A DNA stretch of 64,000 bases from Tetrahymena elliotti 4EA (GCA_000231825.2 JH720302.1:1350899-1414898), one strand, 5' to 3'. Shown: positions 48,101 to 62,349, counted from the first letter of the stretch. Numbers and translations: made by a program. The notes: generated by a model from the letters alone, not told the origin.

Positions 48101-49391
48101 AAACAGGCTATTCAACTCATCAACCAAAGCTCTTGAAGTTTACAGGTGTTTTGATACTGATAATGATGGTAAATTCATTTTTTTATTCATAAAAAATAAT
48201 TTAAAAGAAAACAATTTTGCTTGATATAATAAATCAATGTTAAATTTTTCACTCTGAGATTTTAATCACTCACTACTTATTATTTTGATATAAAAAATTT
48301 TCTTTTCCAATTTAACAAAATAAATAGTTTTTAATCATTTTTATTTCATTTATTGATTAAATATCATTTAAATACTCTTATTTTCTAAAAATTTTTAAAT
48401 TATTTTGAAAAATATTGTTTGAAAGAATCCTAAAAGATATTGAGTATTTTAATTAGTTTATTTTTTTATTTATTAATTTTAAATAAAAAAATCTTTAAAA
48501 TGTAACATACTATAAAAGATGTTGAATATTATAAATTTATTTTCACAAATTACATTGAAATAAATTTTAATTTGAAAAAAGGTTATGTTTCTTAAAAAGA
48601 TCTGGTTTAAAAGATAAAAGAATTAAATTTATTAGAACAAGAAGAAATAAGACCATTTTTATAGTATTTTGATCCTGAATAGAAAGGTTATGTGAATTTT
48701 CATGAATTCAGCTCAAAAATAAGATCTGGTATGACTATTAATAACCCAGAAGGTAAAAACACAGTTATTCCTACTATCCTTCCTGCTCCAGAAAAACATG
48801 ATAAAGTTAAATCCATGCTACCTATGATTAAGACTACAATTTAAAGCTTAAGAGATAGTTTACGTCCAGAAAACTCTACTTTAGGTATCAAATAGATTTA
48901 AATAGCAAATTTTAAAATAATTTTCAACAATAGATGATTAGAAAAAAACAAGATTTGGAGCTACTCCTCTTCATTAAAATACTTTCGTCAATATCAGTGC
49001 TTCTGCAAATAGTCCTATGTACTAAAGCGACAAGGTAAAATTAAATATAAAAAAATCGTTTTTAATGACCTTCCTTCATTTAATAAAACAGGATAGATTT
49101 GATACTAAGCATAATCATCGCATTTAATTCTAAAAAGAAGAGTTAAGCAAAAAGTACAATATTCTAAATGCAAAAATTACAAAAATAAAAGAAAGGAATA
49201 ACTCAATTAGCACAAGAATAGAAGAATAATGGCACAAAACTTAATTTTTGGAAAGTGAAAAAATAAAATCCAAAGGCTATGCTCAATGGGCTTATGAACA
49301 TGTAAATAAATAAAATAAGTTCAAAAAAATTAACTTTAAAATTTAAATAAAATATAAATAGAGAGCACATTTACAAAACGATTGGAAATGA
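45129..49391 (+). CDS. EF-hand calcium-binding protein, possibly axonemal
   Basis: Nine exons (45129-45184, 45255-45568, 45906-46307, 46361-46719, 46779-47188, 47588-48168, 48582-48884, 48934-49034, 49092-49391) total 2826 nt, an exact 941 residues plus TGA. Four EF-hand-like loops can be read. DYDATGIITIKK and ADENSQGYLNLN form a pair in exon 3. DTDNDGYVSQKD, split by intron 6, is canonical. DPEQKGYVNFHE follows in exon 7. Between them are long helical, charged segments, and the last exon is Lys/Gln-rich and probably coiled-coil. The N-terminus (MKLRTQRIHEVGGSNADFRP) is basic with no signal peptide. The architecture resembles multi-EF-hand ciliary or flagellar proteins, but I cannot name the ortholog. 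The intron 3 donor is GTTGAA rather than GTA, and intron 2 (337 nt) was placed by frame, so both are less certain than the rest. Confidence 0.78.
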
Positions 49392-50588
49392 ATTAATTTA
49401 TACTTACACATAAAATAAATTACTTAAAATCTTTTTATTTTAAACATTTATCTCTTATTTTTTCTTTTGAAAAATGTTCAACTTATATATCAATTTACTC
49501 TTTAAAATTAGTAGAAAATAATAACTTCATATTTACTTTAATTTAATTTCTTTATAAAAATTATTTATATAAATAAAATCTGTTTTTAAAAATACAAATC
49601 ACTGTAATAATATATTTAATTTCTAAAAACATTTTCAAGTTTTTGTATGACTTATCATTTTTAATTAACCATATCCTATAAAAATTTTTAATTAACCACA
49701 TCCCATAAAAATTTTGCCCTTTTAATCTGATGTAAAAAAGACTTTATCAAATGGAATAGCTTAAAATAGACAAATAGGCATTTAATTTGAAAAAATTGCT
49801 AGGATATGAATAGAAAATATAATATGGTGTTATTAAATATAAAAAAATATATTTTAATCTGAATTTATCTATTACAAATCTTATGAATTTAAAAGCTTGG
49901 ATGTCATGAGTCATGAGTCAGTATTAATTGAAATGTCTATTTTTAATTTTAAACAATCTATTTTACAGATCAAGACAATATTTTAATTAAATAAAATTAA
50001 TTGAACTCTCTGCTTGTTCATTTGATTCTAATATATCGAAATTGGATATCCATCTAAAATTACTTTTAATATCAAAAAGCAAAAATCGGTTTGTATTCCA
50101 AACAATGAAGATAGATATGATCATTAATTAATATCTTTTCAATTTTAAAGGAATTATTTCTTCATGTATCTTCAAAATGAAAAAAAAATGGCTTTTTTGC
50201 AATTTAATGTAATTAAATTAATGTAAGTTTTTTTATTTTAATGACTTAAATAAGTAGCTGCTTACTATCTCTTTTAAGTAAAGATTTTGATTAAGTAAAA
50301 TGATGAATTTTATTTGTTATTGAAAGATACTAGGTTTATTTAGTTTTATTGAATGTGATTTGACTGAATAATTGAATTTCTTAAGTAGTAGTAGTATTTT
50401 AGCTAATATTCTTTATTTTTCTGTTGGCTTGTTTTTAAATAATAGAAAGTTGTAAATATATGATTTAACCCTATCTTTTTTAATTAATTTTTGATATAAA
50501 TCTAAATATCATCAAATTATTTTACAAGAAAAATTTAGAAAAATTACGAAAAACTGAAAGAACAATTTGACTAAATTAGGTTAAAGGC
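49392..50588. other. intergenic region with a short tandem repeat
   Basis: An AT-rich spacer between plus-strand genes. A direct repeat of about 28 bases, TTAATTAACCATATCCTATA and its near copy, lies at 49661-49715. The heptamer CATGAGT is repeated at about 49904-49918. No gene is seen. Confidence 0.5.
49661..49715. repeat. two-copy direct repeat, about 28 bp
   Basis: Copies at 49661-49688 and 49689-49715 share the core TTAATTAACCAYATCCYATA followed by AAAATTTT. Two transitions distinguish them. It is noncoding, and probably replication slippage. Confidence 0.7.
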
Positions 50589-52503
<1,915 letters not shown>

Positions 52504-53537
52504 ATAGCCTAGCCTCATTTTAGTCTACTATAATCAACATTTTTACTATTTAAAAAATCAACTAAATCATGAATAAAAAGTATAAATAAATAAGAGAAAT
52601 CATAATAATTAATAATAATAAAAGAAACCAATAAAAATAAAGTAAGCATTTTTAGTGCTCTCATAGAATAAATATATTTAATATTTATTATCATAAATCA
52701 ATTAATTGATTTTTGTAAAGTCATTCCATAAATTGTATAAACAAATATTATTAATTCTTCAAACTCAAAATTATATTTATTGTTGTATCATCTATGTAAA
52801 TATTCAAACAACTCCTTCTTAAATTTGCAAAAAATCAAAAAAATAAATAAATTTTAAATTGCAAAAAAATAAACTTCTATTCATTTTTTTAATTAATTCT
52901 CACTTTTTAATTGAATTTATTCTTACTCAGCAATCCTTTTTGTTAAATTCTCAAAAAACTGATATTCACAAAAAAAAAATTAATCACTTATTATTTTTGA
53001 TATTTTGGTATTTTTCTGATTTTAAATTAGTTATTAGTGATTAGATGGATATAAGAGATAATTCTAATTTTTGAATGGACATGAAAAAAATTGAAATTAA
53101 TGAATGGCAACTATTTTAAGTTGTTAATATGAAATATAATATCATGGGGGAAAAAAATGTTTTCCTTTCACTAAAACTTTTTGTTAAAAAGTTAAAACGA
53201 TGTATATGCTCAAGTGATAAGCAAAAAATTAAATAAATAAGCAAATTGAATAATCATTGAAAAAAGGAAATGTAAAAAAATGAATTATTTATTTTTTAAA
53301 TATTTGGAAAGATCCTTTAAAAGCATATTTTTTTTTAGCCATTAATTGTTTGATGGTTTTAATAAATTATTTAGTGGTAATAAACTAATGCTAATAACAA
53401 GAGTAATCATTTCTTATCATATAATTATTAAGTTAGAGGATAAATATTCTTTTTGAGAGAAATAAAGGGAGAAGATAATACTAACATTTTTTAAGAATAA
53501 TAGAACTTACTTTAGATAAATAAGTCATTTATATACC
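52504..53537. other. intergenic region
   Basis: An AT-rich spacer between plus-strand genes. A 61-codon ORF at 52859-53044 is hydrophobic and low in complexity, with no family, and I treat it as chance. Confidence 0.5.
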
Positions 53538-53945
53538 ATGAAAACTATTATAATTAGTTTGATTGCTATCAACCTCATATCTATCGCTTCCTGCACTAAG
53601 CTAGAATATGAAACTTGTAGAAAAAATATTTGTGGTGCTTCAACTATTTGTGGAACTGATACAAATTGCTAAGAAGATTTAAACACATTTTATACCTGCT
53701 ACAATAAAAGTGTTAATTGTTAAAGCCTTTACAAAGTATGGAACTAGATGAGCGATTAATCTATTGTCCCCGATTCTTTGAGTGGATGCATATCTGACTG
53801 TAGTAGCTCTTACAAAACCTAGCAAGTTAATTCTTATTTCACTTGCATCAAAAATACATGTCTTCCATTAGCTTAATAAGGTATTGCAAGCTCATCAATT
53901 CTTTCAGTTTCCATAATTTCTGTTCTTTTAGTCTCTCTTATTTGA
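53538..53945 (+). CDS. small Cys-rich secreted or GPI-anchored surface protein
   Basis: An intronless gene for 135 residues with TGA stop. The signal peptide is MKTIIISLIAINLISIASC. The mature part has about a dozen cysteines in pairs (ETCRKNICGASTICG, CQEDLNTFYTC, CISDCSSSY, FTCIKNTC). The protein ends with a hydrophobic run and no charged tail (SSSILSVSIISVLLVSLI) after a small-residue stretch AQQGIASSS, which is typical of a GPI-attachment signal. The likely role is as a cell-surface or secreted protein. It is much shorter than ciliate immobilisation antigens and lacks their long repeats, so I do not name it as one. Confidence 0.75.
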
Positions 53946-55291
53946 TAGTAATCATATTGATACTAAATAAAATAAATAAATTAAATCCTTTTCTGAAACT
54001 TTATATGGATATTAAGAATAGTTTTGAAAAAATTTAAAATAGTGGTCTATCCTTCTAAACCTAAAATGCTAACTTGAATAATAAAATAAAACAATGCAAA
54101 TTGATAAGGATGATTAAATAGGAAAAGATGTCTTATTTGATGAGATTGAACTAAATAATTAATTTCTCAAAGAAAGATAAATAGTTTTTGAAGGTCTTAT
54201 AATAATTTATATTAAATTTGATATATTTATTTTTTATATTTATCTACTTTACTTTAATAATATTCAAAAATTCATTTTAGACTATTTTTCTTGTAATTAA
54301 CCTTAGCTTACAAAATAATAAATCAATACAAATTTAAAGAAATATTGTTTTGTTTTTGATGAAAAAATCATAACCATTTAGATAAAACAACATTTAGCCA
54401 CCTCTCATTTAGATAAATGAAAAAAGGTATCTTAAATTTTATTTATTTTAAAGTATTTTTCCAAAAATATAACATTTTAATCTAATTCAATCCACAAATT
54501 ATTTGAAACACCATTTGTTATTATTTAAGTATTTAAATTAAAAATTTATCTCAAACATATATATTTCTTTCATTTCTAAGTAGACTAATTTAAACCTATG
54601 AACAAAAAAAGGTTTTTATTATTTAAGTTGAAATCTAGTTAAAATTATTAATATTTTATTATAATTATCTTGAAATTGTACAAAAAGCTGCATTTTTTTG
54701 AAATATATTTTGTGAAATAAAAAAATTTATTGCAGGTTATATATTTGTTTTTCTTTCTAGATATTTAATCATATATTTATTTTAGTTTTCTTTTTTTAAA
54801 AATTGATTAAAAACATAATATAAGGTGATTTTAACTTAAATTTGAATGAAATCTTTGTTGAAAGAGAAAAAACTTATACAATTATGCAAATTACATTTGC
54901 AGATTAGATTACTAAATTATTTTTGTGATGTTTAATAATTTTTTTTTTTTCTTTTTTGTTTTCTTAGAAAAATCGATCAAAAAATAAGATTGAAATTTAA
55001 TAATCAAATAATTTGTGGTTGATTTTATAATTAATAATTACTTTAATACTCATTTTAAAACACAAATTTACTTTGCAATACAAATAGTAAATATTATTTG
55101 TAATTAATATCTTAATCAACTTTTATTTATTTTTTAATTTTTACATTTTTAATGTTTAAAATTTTTTTAGTTTTTAAAGTGATTTGTTTTGTTTTAGCTT
55201 AACCACTCATTTAAAAAAATTGATTTTCTTTTGTTCAGCTAATTACTTTTTTACTACATCTAAAAATTATAAAATTTTTTAACGACTTTGT
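53946..55291. other. intergenic region with one doubtful coding fragment
   Basis: Mostly featureless AT-rich DNA. A plus-strand segment from an ATG at 54005 reads MDIKNSFEKIQNSGLSFQTQ in one frame. In the next frame (from 54094) it reads KDDQIGKDVLFDEIELNNQF. Together they vaguely resemble part of a syntaxin-type SNARE, but there is a frame change with no intron and no transmembrane or SNARE motif after it. It is at best a gene remnant. Confidence 0.3.
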
Positions 55292-57097
55292 TCATCCTTA
55301 GACCTTTTCAATTAAATATTTAAAATTAAAAAAGATAAAAATATTAATGTAACTTTACTTATTATATATTTATTAAAGTGCTTCAATATTTTTATTCTTT
55401 ACTGCATGCTCAATAGCCAAATCATTTTAATCTAACCCAATTAATAAATCACAAGCAACAAATACATCTTCAATTTTTAAAATGTATTTCCAAGCTCTTT
55501 CAAATTAAGATGCTTTATAAAATTAATCAGCTATCAATTAGTAATCTATTTGATATATGTTTTTCTTATTTTATTCATCATATCCAACAAAATTATTTTT
55601 CTCAATAAATTCATCAGCCTTTTCAAAATCTTTAACCCATAAAAGACTTTTAAATTATTTAATCACTGCCATTCTTGAACTCAAATTTTGCTCTTAAATG
55701 TATTTATTTGCTTAATCCATTTATTTTTTCTCATAAAATTCTTCCAATTTTTCATTCACTGTAGATAGTACATCTGTATTCTATTAGGTATATTAAACAA
55801 ATTAGCAACTTAAAATAAGAAGAATTTAAATTATTTAATTTATATAAAATTCATTAGATCCTAAAATAATATATTTTTTGTCTAAATTTAAATTCAAAGC
55901 AAAGAAGATAGCGAATTTTAGAATACAAAATAGAAAAAATTCATAAAAAAAGATATTGTTTGATATTTATTTTTAAATAGAATTTATATTTTATCGATTC
56001 GTTTTTGTCTATTTATTTAAAATTAAATTAGATAAATTGGAATTATTGAATTTTGAAAAAGTATTTCTATAAATAAAAACAAAACATTACATATTTTTGC
56101 ATGAATTAAACTTACTCTGTCATTGGATCTACCACTATTTCTTCAAATTTTTCTGTTCTGTTATTTGCTACTAACTACCTTGCTAGCTTAACAAATTCAA
56201 ACTAACACTCTTTATTGTCATTTGCAAAAGCTTTCTTGTAAAGTATGTAACCTGATTCAACATCTGATAGGAAAAAATAATCTGAAAAAGTCTTTAATAA
56301 GTTAGGTTTAAATAATCTTAAGTATCTTATGAAATGTTTTTTTAAATATTTATCTTAAACAAATATTTCAAAGATTTTCTACAAATCTATTTTATTTCTA
56401 AAGAAAACACTAATCACAGCAAATATTGCATCAGAATTTCTAGAATCACTAGCATCCTTGACTGCTGTTTTATACATATTTACATATTTAAAGTATGTTG
56501 CATTTGATGCCAGCCACGCTATTAAGTAAGCTCTGTTAACTGGATTTGGTCTAAACTTTAAAGAGTAAAAAATAATTAGTTTTCTTGTATAAGAATTTAT
56601 AAATATATGCAACCAAAAGGTCTCTAAATAGTTAATTTAACAAAACTAAAAGTTTACCATCTATTTTTATTAAAAAAAATCATTTTAATATAAACTCGAG
56701 GATAATTAAAAACATTACTTTCTATTATTAAGATGATTCAGTTAGTTAGTATCATTCAAAAAAATAAATAAAGATTGAATTTATAAAATAAAAATAATAG
56801 AGCTATTTTGTTCTCTTTTGTGTTAATGTCAAAAATAATATTCACCATCTAATTTGTTATTGAAATAAATAAATTTAAACTAAATCAGATATTTAAAATT
56901 ACTGCTGTCAGAATTGGGCCCAAAGTCATCTTCATTTCTCTTTCTTTTAAATTAAAAAATTTTATAACTTTGTAGCATAATAAATAAAATATAACTAAAA
57001 TTTATTCTTCAGAAATTAATAAATAAAATATAACTAAAATTTTTTTCAGAAATTAATTAATAAATGTCTTACATACTTCTTTGTCAAATTTATCCAT
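55292..57097 (-). CDS. VPS16 C-terminal-domain protein (VPS16 or VIPAS39-like), short form
   Basis: Predicted vesicle-tethering protein. The C-terminal two thirds match the helical Vps16_C region: RPNPVNRAYLIAWLAS, SDAIFAVISVFFRNKIDL, DYFFLSDVESGYILYKKAF, ADEFIEKNNFVGYDE and FERAWKYILKIEDVFVACDL, then DLAIEHAVKNKNIEAL. The best model runs from an ATG at 57097 (MDKFDKE), through short exons (NEDDFGPNSDSSNFKYLI near 56890-56940; KLLVLLNQLFRDLL near 56610-56655), then exon FRPNPV...MQKY ending at 56091, then 55780-55292 with TGA. Introns are inferred from frame. The small 5' exons are uncertain. No beta-propeller domain, as in true VPS16, is present in this model. The short length resembles VIPAS39/SPE-39, which has only the C-terminal domain. 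The pseudokinase gene upstream ends almost at this start (57084), so the two could be joined in one transcript. Confidence 0.65.
56980..57056. repeat. two-copy tandem repeat in an intron
   Basis: About 38-40 bases starting ATAAATAAAATATAACTAAA and ending in a TTCAGAAATTAAT-like sequence are repeated in direct tandem. The repeat lies in the first intron of the VPS16-like gene. It duplicates a pyrimidine-rich CTTCTG-like segment on the plus strand; no function is evident. Confidence 0.7.
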
Positions 57098-58719
57098 CTT
57101 CTACTTTTTAATTTTATCTTAGATCTTTTTGTTAAAAGATTAATAAATTATCATTTAAATTATTTTTGCTAGAATAAATATTTTAGAATGAAATCATCGA
57201 TGAATTTTTTTTTTAATTTACTGTTGGCAGTTTTTTAGGTATTGGTTGTGCAATATTCTCCTTTAATTCTTCAATTTTTTTCATTATTTTAAATTCATTC
57301 TAAATTCTTTAATCTGTGACATGTCTTACATTTGACTGCATCAAATTCATTTGGTCTTACATAGAGAACTATTTATTATAAACCATACTTTTGAATGCAT
57401 TTGAAAAACAAAATTGGTATTTGAATTGAAATAGAATATAAAAAAGAATATGGGAATAATAATATCTTGAAATTTAAATAGTAAAATACAATTTATTGTT
57501 GAAGCTGATTTATTATCTAGGTCTACTTCTTTATTGCTTCTTCCTTTAGAAATAAATAATAAGGATATTTTATATATAGGATTATAAAAACAAATAAAAG
57601 ATCTACTAATATTTTAATTTAACTTTTATATCCAGAATGAAGATTTTCTATTTCTTTATTTTTTTAATCTTCGAAATGCAGCAAATTTGTTGGCTTCCAA
57701 GTCTGCACAGGATCAACTGCAAATGTTTAGATCTTCAATTTTAGATTTTCATGCATAGAATAGACTATTTTAGTGAATCTATCTCTTTTACGAGGGTTTA
57801 CATGGATCATATTTTTAAGAATTGAAAAAAGAAATTCATGTCCTTTTAAATAGGAAATATTATCGTGTATCATAGTATTAAGTTTATCTTAATTTTAATA
57901 TATTTCTAGCATTTTAGGATCTCCTTTTACTTCTAATGTGAAATCCCATTTAGATACTTATTTCAAAAAGATCAACTCAAAGAAAGTGATACCTAAATTA
58001 AAAGAATCTACCTAATAAATAAGAAATATTTAATATTTAGTATTTTATATATAAGATACCTTAAAATAATCCATATCATATGGCGTGGATAAAGCAGAAC
58101 CTTCAAAAGTATTCATTAAATATTTTTCTTCTGGAGAAACATAGCATAAATCCCCATCATTTGCTCCCCAGACCAAGTTAGAGAAACCAAAGAGTTTAAA
58201 TTCTACTCTTCCTTCTTGATTAAATATATAATAAATGTTGTTTAAAGTTAGATTTTTGTGGCTAATATTTCTGCCTTCTAATTCAAAAAAAGTTGATGCC
58301 ATAGATTTGAATTATTCTATAAATTAATCTGGCTTAATTCTGTTGCCTAATTGCAAAAATGTTTTTAAAGTGCCAACACACTTTTCCATAATAATCCTAA
58401 TATAAAATTCATTTCCATCATTAACAATATCAAATCCAGCTATAATTCCCAAATTAGTCTTGTATTAAATCTTTTCATAAAGATGATACATCTCATTAAG
58501 CTATCTACATAGGTTTTCCGCTAAATTTTTATCATATTATCTTTTGATGTTTTTCATAATATAATCCTATTTGGTTTTTTTATCAACGCATTCATAAATC
58601 CATACACTCTTACTAGCAGTTGTCTTACTGCTGATCATTTTTCCCTTTTCAAAAGAGGAAATCATATCTTAAATATACCATTTATTTTGCTTAAATTTAT
58701 CTAGTGTATGTTTATCCAT
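57084..58719 (-). CDS. protein pseudokinase
   Basis: Exon 1 (58719-58060) begins MDKHTLDKFKQNKWYIQDMI and encodes most of a protein-kinase fold. The beta-3 Lys is present (YIMKNI, about residue 56). The catalytic loop, however, is SHKNLTLNNIYYIF (HRD to HKN), and the DFG position is KLFGFSNL (DFG to GFS), so catalysis is unlikely. The structural motif YVSPEE (APE) and NLGITFFELIF follow after a 46-nt intron (58059-58013) in exon 2 from 58011. The C-terminal extension reads PVQTWKPTNLLHF and then NEFKIMKKIEELKENIAQPI near 57230-57300, with at least one more intron I could not place. In the last frame the first TGA is at 57084, only 8 bases short of the VPS16-like start. The kinase relationship is clear, but the family and partner are unknown. 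Confidence 0.65.
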
Positions 58720-59426
58720 CTTTAACTTATGTATTATTGTAACACCTAAATTATTATACTTTAATTAACTATTTATCAAATAATTTAATATTAATCAATT
58801 GATAGGGAATTCTACCAAACAATTTATAAATATTTATCAGTAATCATTCTTTCATCTTTTATTTTCTGGTCTAATATTTAAATCTTTCTAAAAATATTCT
58901 GCTCAGATCATCTCTTGCTAACATAATTTTAAATATTCTAATAATTAACCATATCCTAAATGCAATAGAATAATTATTTTTTTTTTGAAATTCAAATAAT
59001 AAATAAATAAATATTTAAAAATAAAATCTTAAATCAACTATCTTCATTTGAATTAGCAAATTAAAAACTTATAATAATAAATAAATATTCCATAAAATAA
59101 ACTATTTCTAATTATAGTTATTATCTCAATTTTTTTTTTATTTAAGTTTATAAAATATCACCATATTAAGCCACATGTATGATACTATTAAAATAAAAAA
59201 TAAAATTAAGATAAGTAATAATAATCTAGTTACTTATCAAATACTCTAATTTTTAGCTTAAAGTAATGCTTTTAAATATTTCCTCTTACCTTATGAACAA
59301 AAAATAAATTAATTGAGAATTTTTGAAAAATAAATTAACATGAAGTAAAAAAGCAAGAAAAAAAAAGAGATGATGTAAAAAAAAAATAATTTAATAATCT
59401 TCAATAAGTAAATTTAAATTGATATT
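58720..59426. other. intergenic region
   Basis: AT-rich 5' flank of the pseudokinase gene. Nothing else is recognised. Confidence 0.5.
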
Positions 59427-59716
59427 TCACGAAAAATAATTATTTTTTAACTGTTTTGTTTGTGGATTCTGATTTAACTTCTCACATAGATTTAACCATT
59501 AATTTAGAGTAATTATTTTATATTAAAACTTTTTTATTTTTAACATACAGGCTCTCAATTTTTTAATTTAATTCTTCAGTTTCTACTAGTAAAAACTAAA
59601 AGATTGATTATTCAATTCATTATAACTTTTTTGGTTTACATTCTCTAAAACTAGGATTTTAAATATTTCTGCATAACTACTTTTTGTTTTATTCCTTTTT
59701 TTCATTTAGTTCTAAA
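59427..59716 (-). CDS. short basic hypothetical ORF, possibly a terminal exon
   Basis: A ciliate-code ORF starting at an ATG near 59703 (MKKRNKTKSSYAEIFKILVL) and ending with TGA at 59427. It is about 90 residues, rich in Lys, Gln and Asn and partly helical (YQQKLKNQIKKLRACMLKIK). Upstream frames contain short leucine-containing pieces that I could not join. No family is recognised, and it may be the last exon of a gene whose other exons lie at 59700-60100, or chance. Confidence 0.3.
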
Positions 59717-60565
59717 AATATTTTTTTTAATAACTATAAGCTCAAATAATATTTCAAACCAGAGAGCATCACTATTAGGCTCTACTTTAGCTTAATGCCC
59801 TTATTTCACAACTTTGAATCTCAATCTTTAGTAAAATATTTTGATTTTTTTTCAATATTCTTTCAGATTGACTTGCTTTTTAATTTTATTTACTTTTCAT
59901 CTCCAGATGAAAGCTTCAATCTTTAAATTTTGTTCTTCTTTGTTTCATTTTTACTTATTTCTTCTAATTTTTAAAAATTTCAACTCAAAATAAGTGTAGA
60001 AATTATCTCAAAAAAAATTTGTAAAATAAAATAACACTCTAAAAATTAAACTAAGCTAAACTTAAAATTAGTTTTACACAAATAAAATAAATTAAAAATT
60101 AAATATTTACTTTAAATTCTCAATAAAACAACACACATTTATCAGTGATGGATGATTTTTAATTTTATTTCTAGTATCCCACTTCTTTCTATTTATTCAT
60201 ATTTTTTTAATTAGCAAAATATTTTAAAAAATATCTAAATCCATTTTTTTGAAAATAAAAAATAATTAATTAATTTTAATTTTCATATTAAATTAATAAA
60301 AATATTATCAATTGTTACAATTATCAAATATAAACTAGGTAAATAAGATTACAATTAATATAAAATTTTTTGCTCAACAAGAAAAAAATATTTAGAATTT
60401 ATAAAATTTTTTTAAGTTTTACCTAAAGTAAAAAAATATTCAATAAAAACTACATTTTTAAAAATAAAATTTGTAAATTATTCAACTTTTAATTATGATT
60501 TATTAAAAAATTAAAATATTGATGATATTTAACATCTCAAAAAAAAATATTTTCATATTAAAAAG
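59717..60565. other. unassigned region
   Basis: AT-rich DNA between a doubtful minus-strand ORF and the first recognised exon of a plus-strand LRR gene. Earlier exons of that gene may be present but I could not identify them. Confidence 0.35.
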
Positions 60566-62349
60566 AGAAACTCAATTGGCGTTTATGGGTTGAGTTCAGC
60601 TTTAGCAAAATGCACTTGTCTCTCTACTTTATCTATTGATATCTAGTAAAATAATTCTATTATGTTGTAATAATATAAAAATAATTAATACTAAATTATG
60701 TGCTTTGAGATAATATTAGAAATTACTCAATAATTTGTTATTGATTGATTTTCGTTTTTTGATTAAATGACTTTCCAAATAGCTAGAATAAATAACAAAT
60801 GTTTATACATGATATTTTGACTCTTTTTTTTGTTTTACTTGTCAAGTTCATAAATAAATTGAATATTTATTGATAAATTCTATCAGAAAAATTGAGTCAA
60901 CCTGCTAAGATATTCAATTTTATTTAAACTGTAGTTTATTTTATTTTGAATTTTTAAGTTAATTATTTTAACATTCTATTTTCTTTTTATTTTTTACTAA
61001 ATTTCTCAGTTAATTCATAACATATTTTTAATAATAAAAATAGTTATAATTATATTTATGAATAGAGTTTATCTGAATTAGGTACTAATTTAGCTCAATA
61101 CCCTAAGCTCAAAACTTTGGAACTAGACCTAGAGTAATAAAATTTTCATTTTTTAATTAATATGTAAGTAATTGATTAAAAAACAAACAATTAGAAAGTG
61201 AATAAATTGTAATTAATTTATTAAATTACTCTCAAGTAAAAATACACAAATTTTAATTTGCAATTTTTTCAATTTATTTTGAAAAACTTTTTTTACATTT
61301 TAAACCTAACAACAAATAACTCACTCTTTATATTTTTTTTCAATTCCATTTCAAATTTACATTTTCACTTTTTTTTATCAGCTTTATTTTTTCTACAAAA
61401 TTTTTTGTTCTCATATCAAAGAGGAAACTAATTTGGATTAAAAGGAGCTTTATCTCTTGGGTCTGCTTTAGTTTTGTTTAAGGAGTTCAGAAGTTTGAAA
61501 AAACTATGTTTTTGATTAAATAACTAAAAAAAATAATAATTTAGTAATTTATTTTTTAAGGATAGATTTGATTGATTGATTAATTTTTGTGAAAAATATT
61601 TTTGCTTTTTCTATTCGTTAAATCTTAAATATATTTTTTATACCTATTAAAGATTGAATAAAATTGGTGACTTGGGAGTAAAATATTTTAGCTCTACTTT
61701 AGTTTAATTGTCTAACCTTGCAAACTTGATTCTAAATGTAGAGTAAAAATATTTTTGTTTTTTACAAATCTTCAGAAAAATCTTAATTTAGATAGAAAAT
61801 TCGCAAATTTTTTAACTCACTTTTATTTTTATTTAATATTTATTTTAATGTTCAGAGAAAATCAGATTGGAGATAATGGGATATCGAACTTAATGTCATC
61901 ATTCGATAAGTGCCCTAGGTTGAGAACTTTATAACTTGGGATAAAGTAAAAATAATTTATTTTTTATTGAGAAAAAATTTCAAATAATTATGAAAAAGAA
62001 AGTGAATTTTAAAATAATAGATTAAATTCATAACTTAAATTTAATTATTAATTTTTATTTTTAATTTCTTCTCTTATCTATACTTTAATTTTTTTTCTTT
62101 TGCTCAAAATGTATTCCAACATTCTTCATTCATATTTTTCAAATAATAAAAAAATCTAATAAATTTAAAAGAAAATTCAGCTCAAGTAAGAAATTAAGAG
62201 AATCAAAAATTAGTTCTGTTTAGCTTTTTGAGCTATTCTTGATTAAAATCTAAAAATATGATATAAGCCTTTTATTTACAAATATAAGTTGATAACTTTA
62301 TGTTGAATAAGTTTTTTAATTCTAAATAATTTAAGAATTAGTTTCAATT
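60566..62349 (+). CDS. leucine-rich-repeat protein, about one repeat per exon, running into assembly gap
   Basis: Five exons with consistent phase are readable: 60566-60645 (NSIGVYGLSSALAKCTCLST), 61068-61133 (LSELGTNLAQYPKLKTLELD), 61422 to about 61505 (NQFGLKGALSLGSALVLF), 61653-61742 (NKIGDLGVKYFSSTLVQLSN) and 61856-61945 (NQIGDNGISNLMSSFDKCPR). Each carries the NxIGxxGxxxLxxxLxxCxxLxxLxLxL pattern of ribonuclease-inhibitor-type LRRs. Most exons end in GA or AA before GTAA and the next begins with A after AG, so introns sit at nearly the same point of each repeat. The end of the third exon and its junction with the fourth could not be settled. Start and stop were not found; the gene probably extends upstream and into the gap at 62350. 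Likely a protein-binding scaffold. Confidence 0.6.

Noticed and set aside
52859..53044. 61-codon plus-strand hydrophobic ORF
   Set aside because: Low-complexity Leu/Ile/Phe/Lys sequence with no start context or relative.
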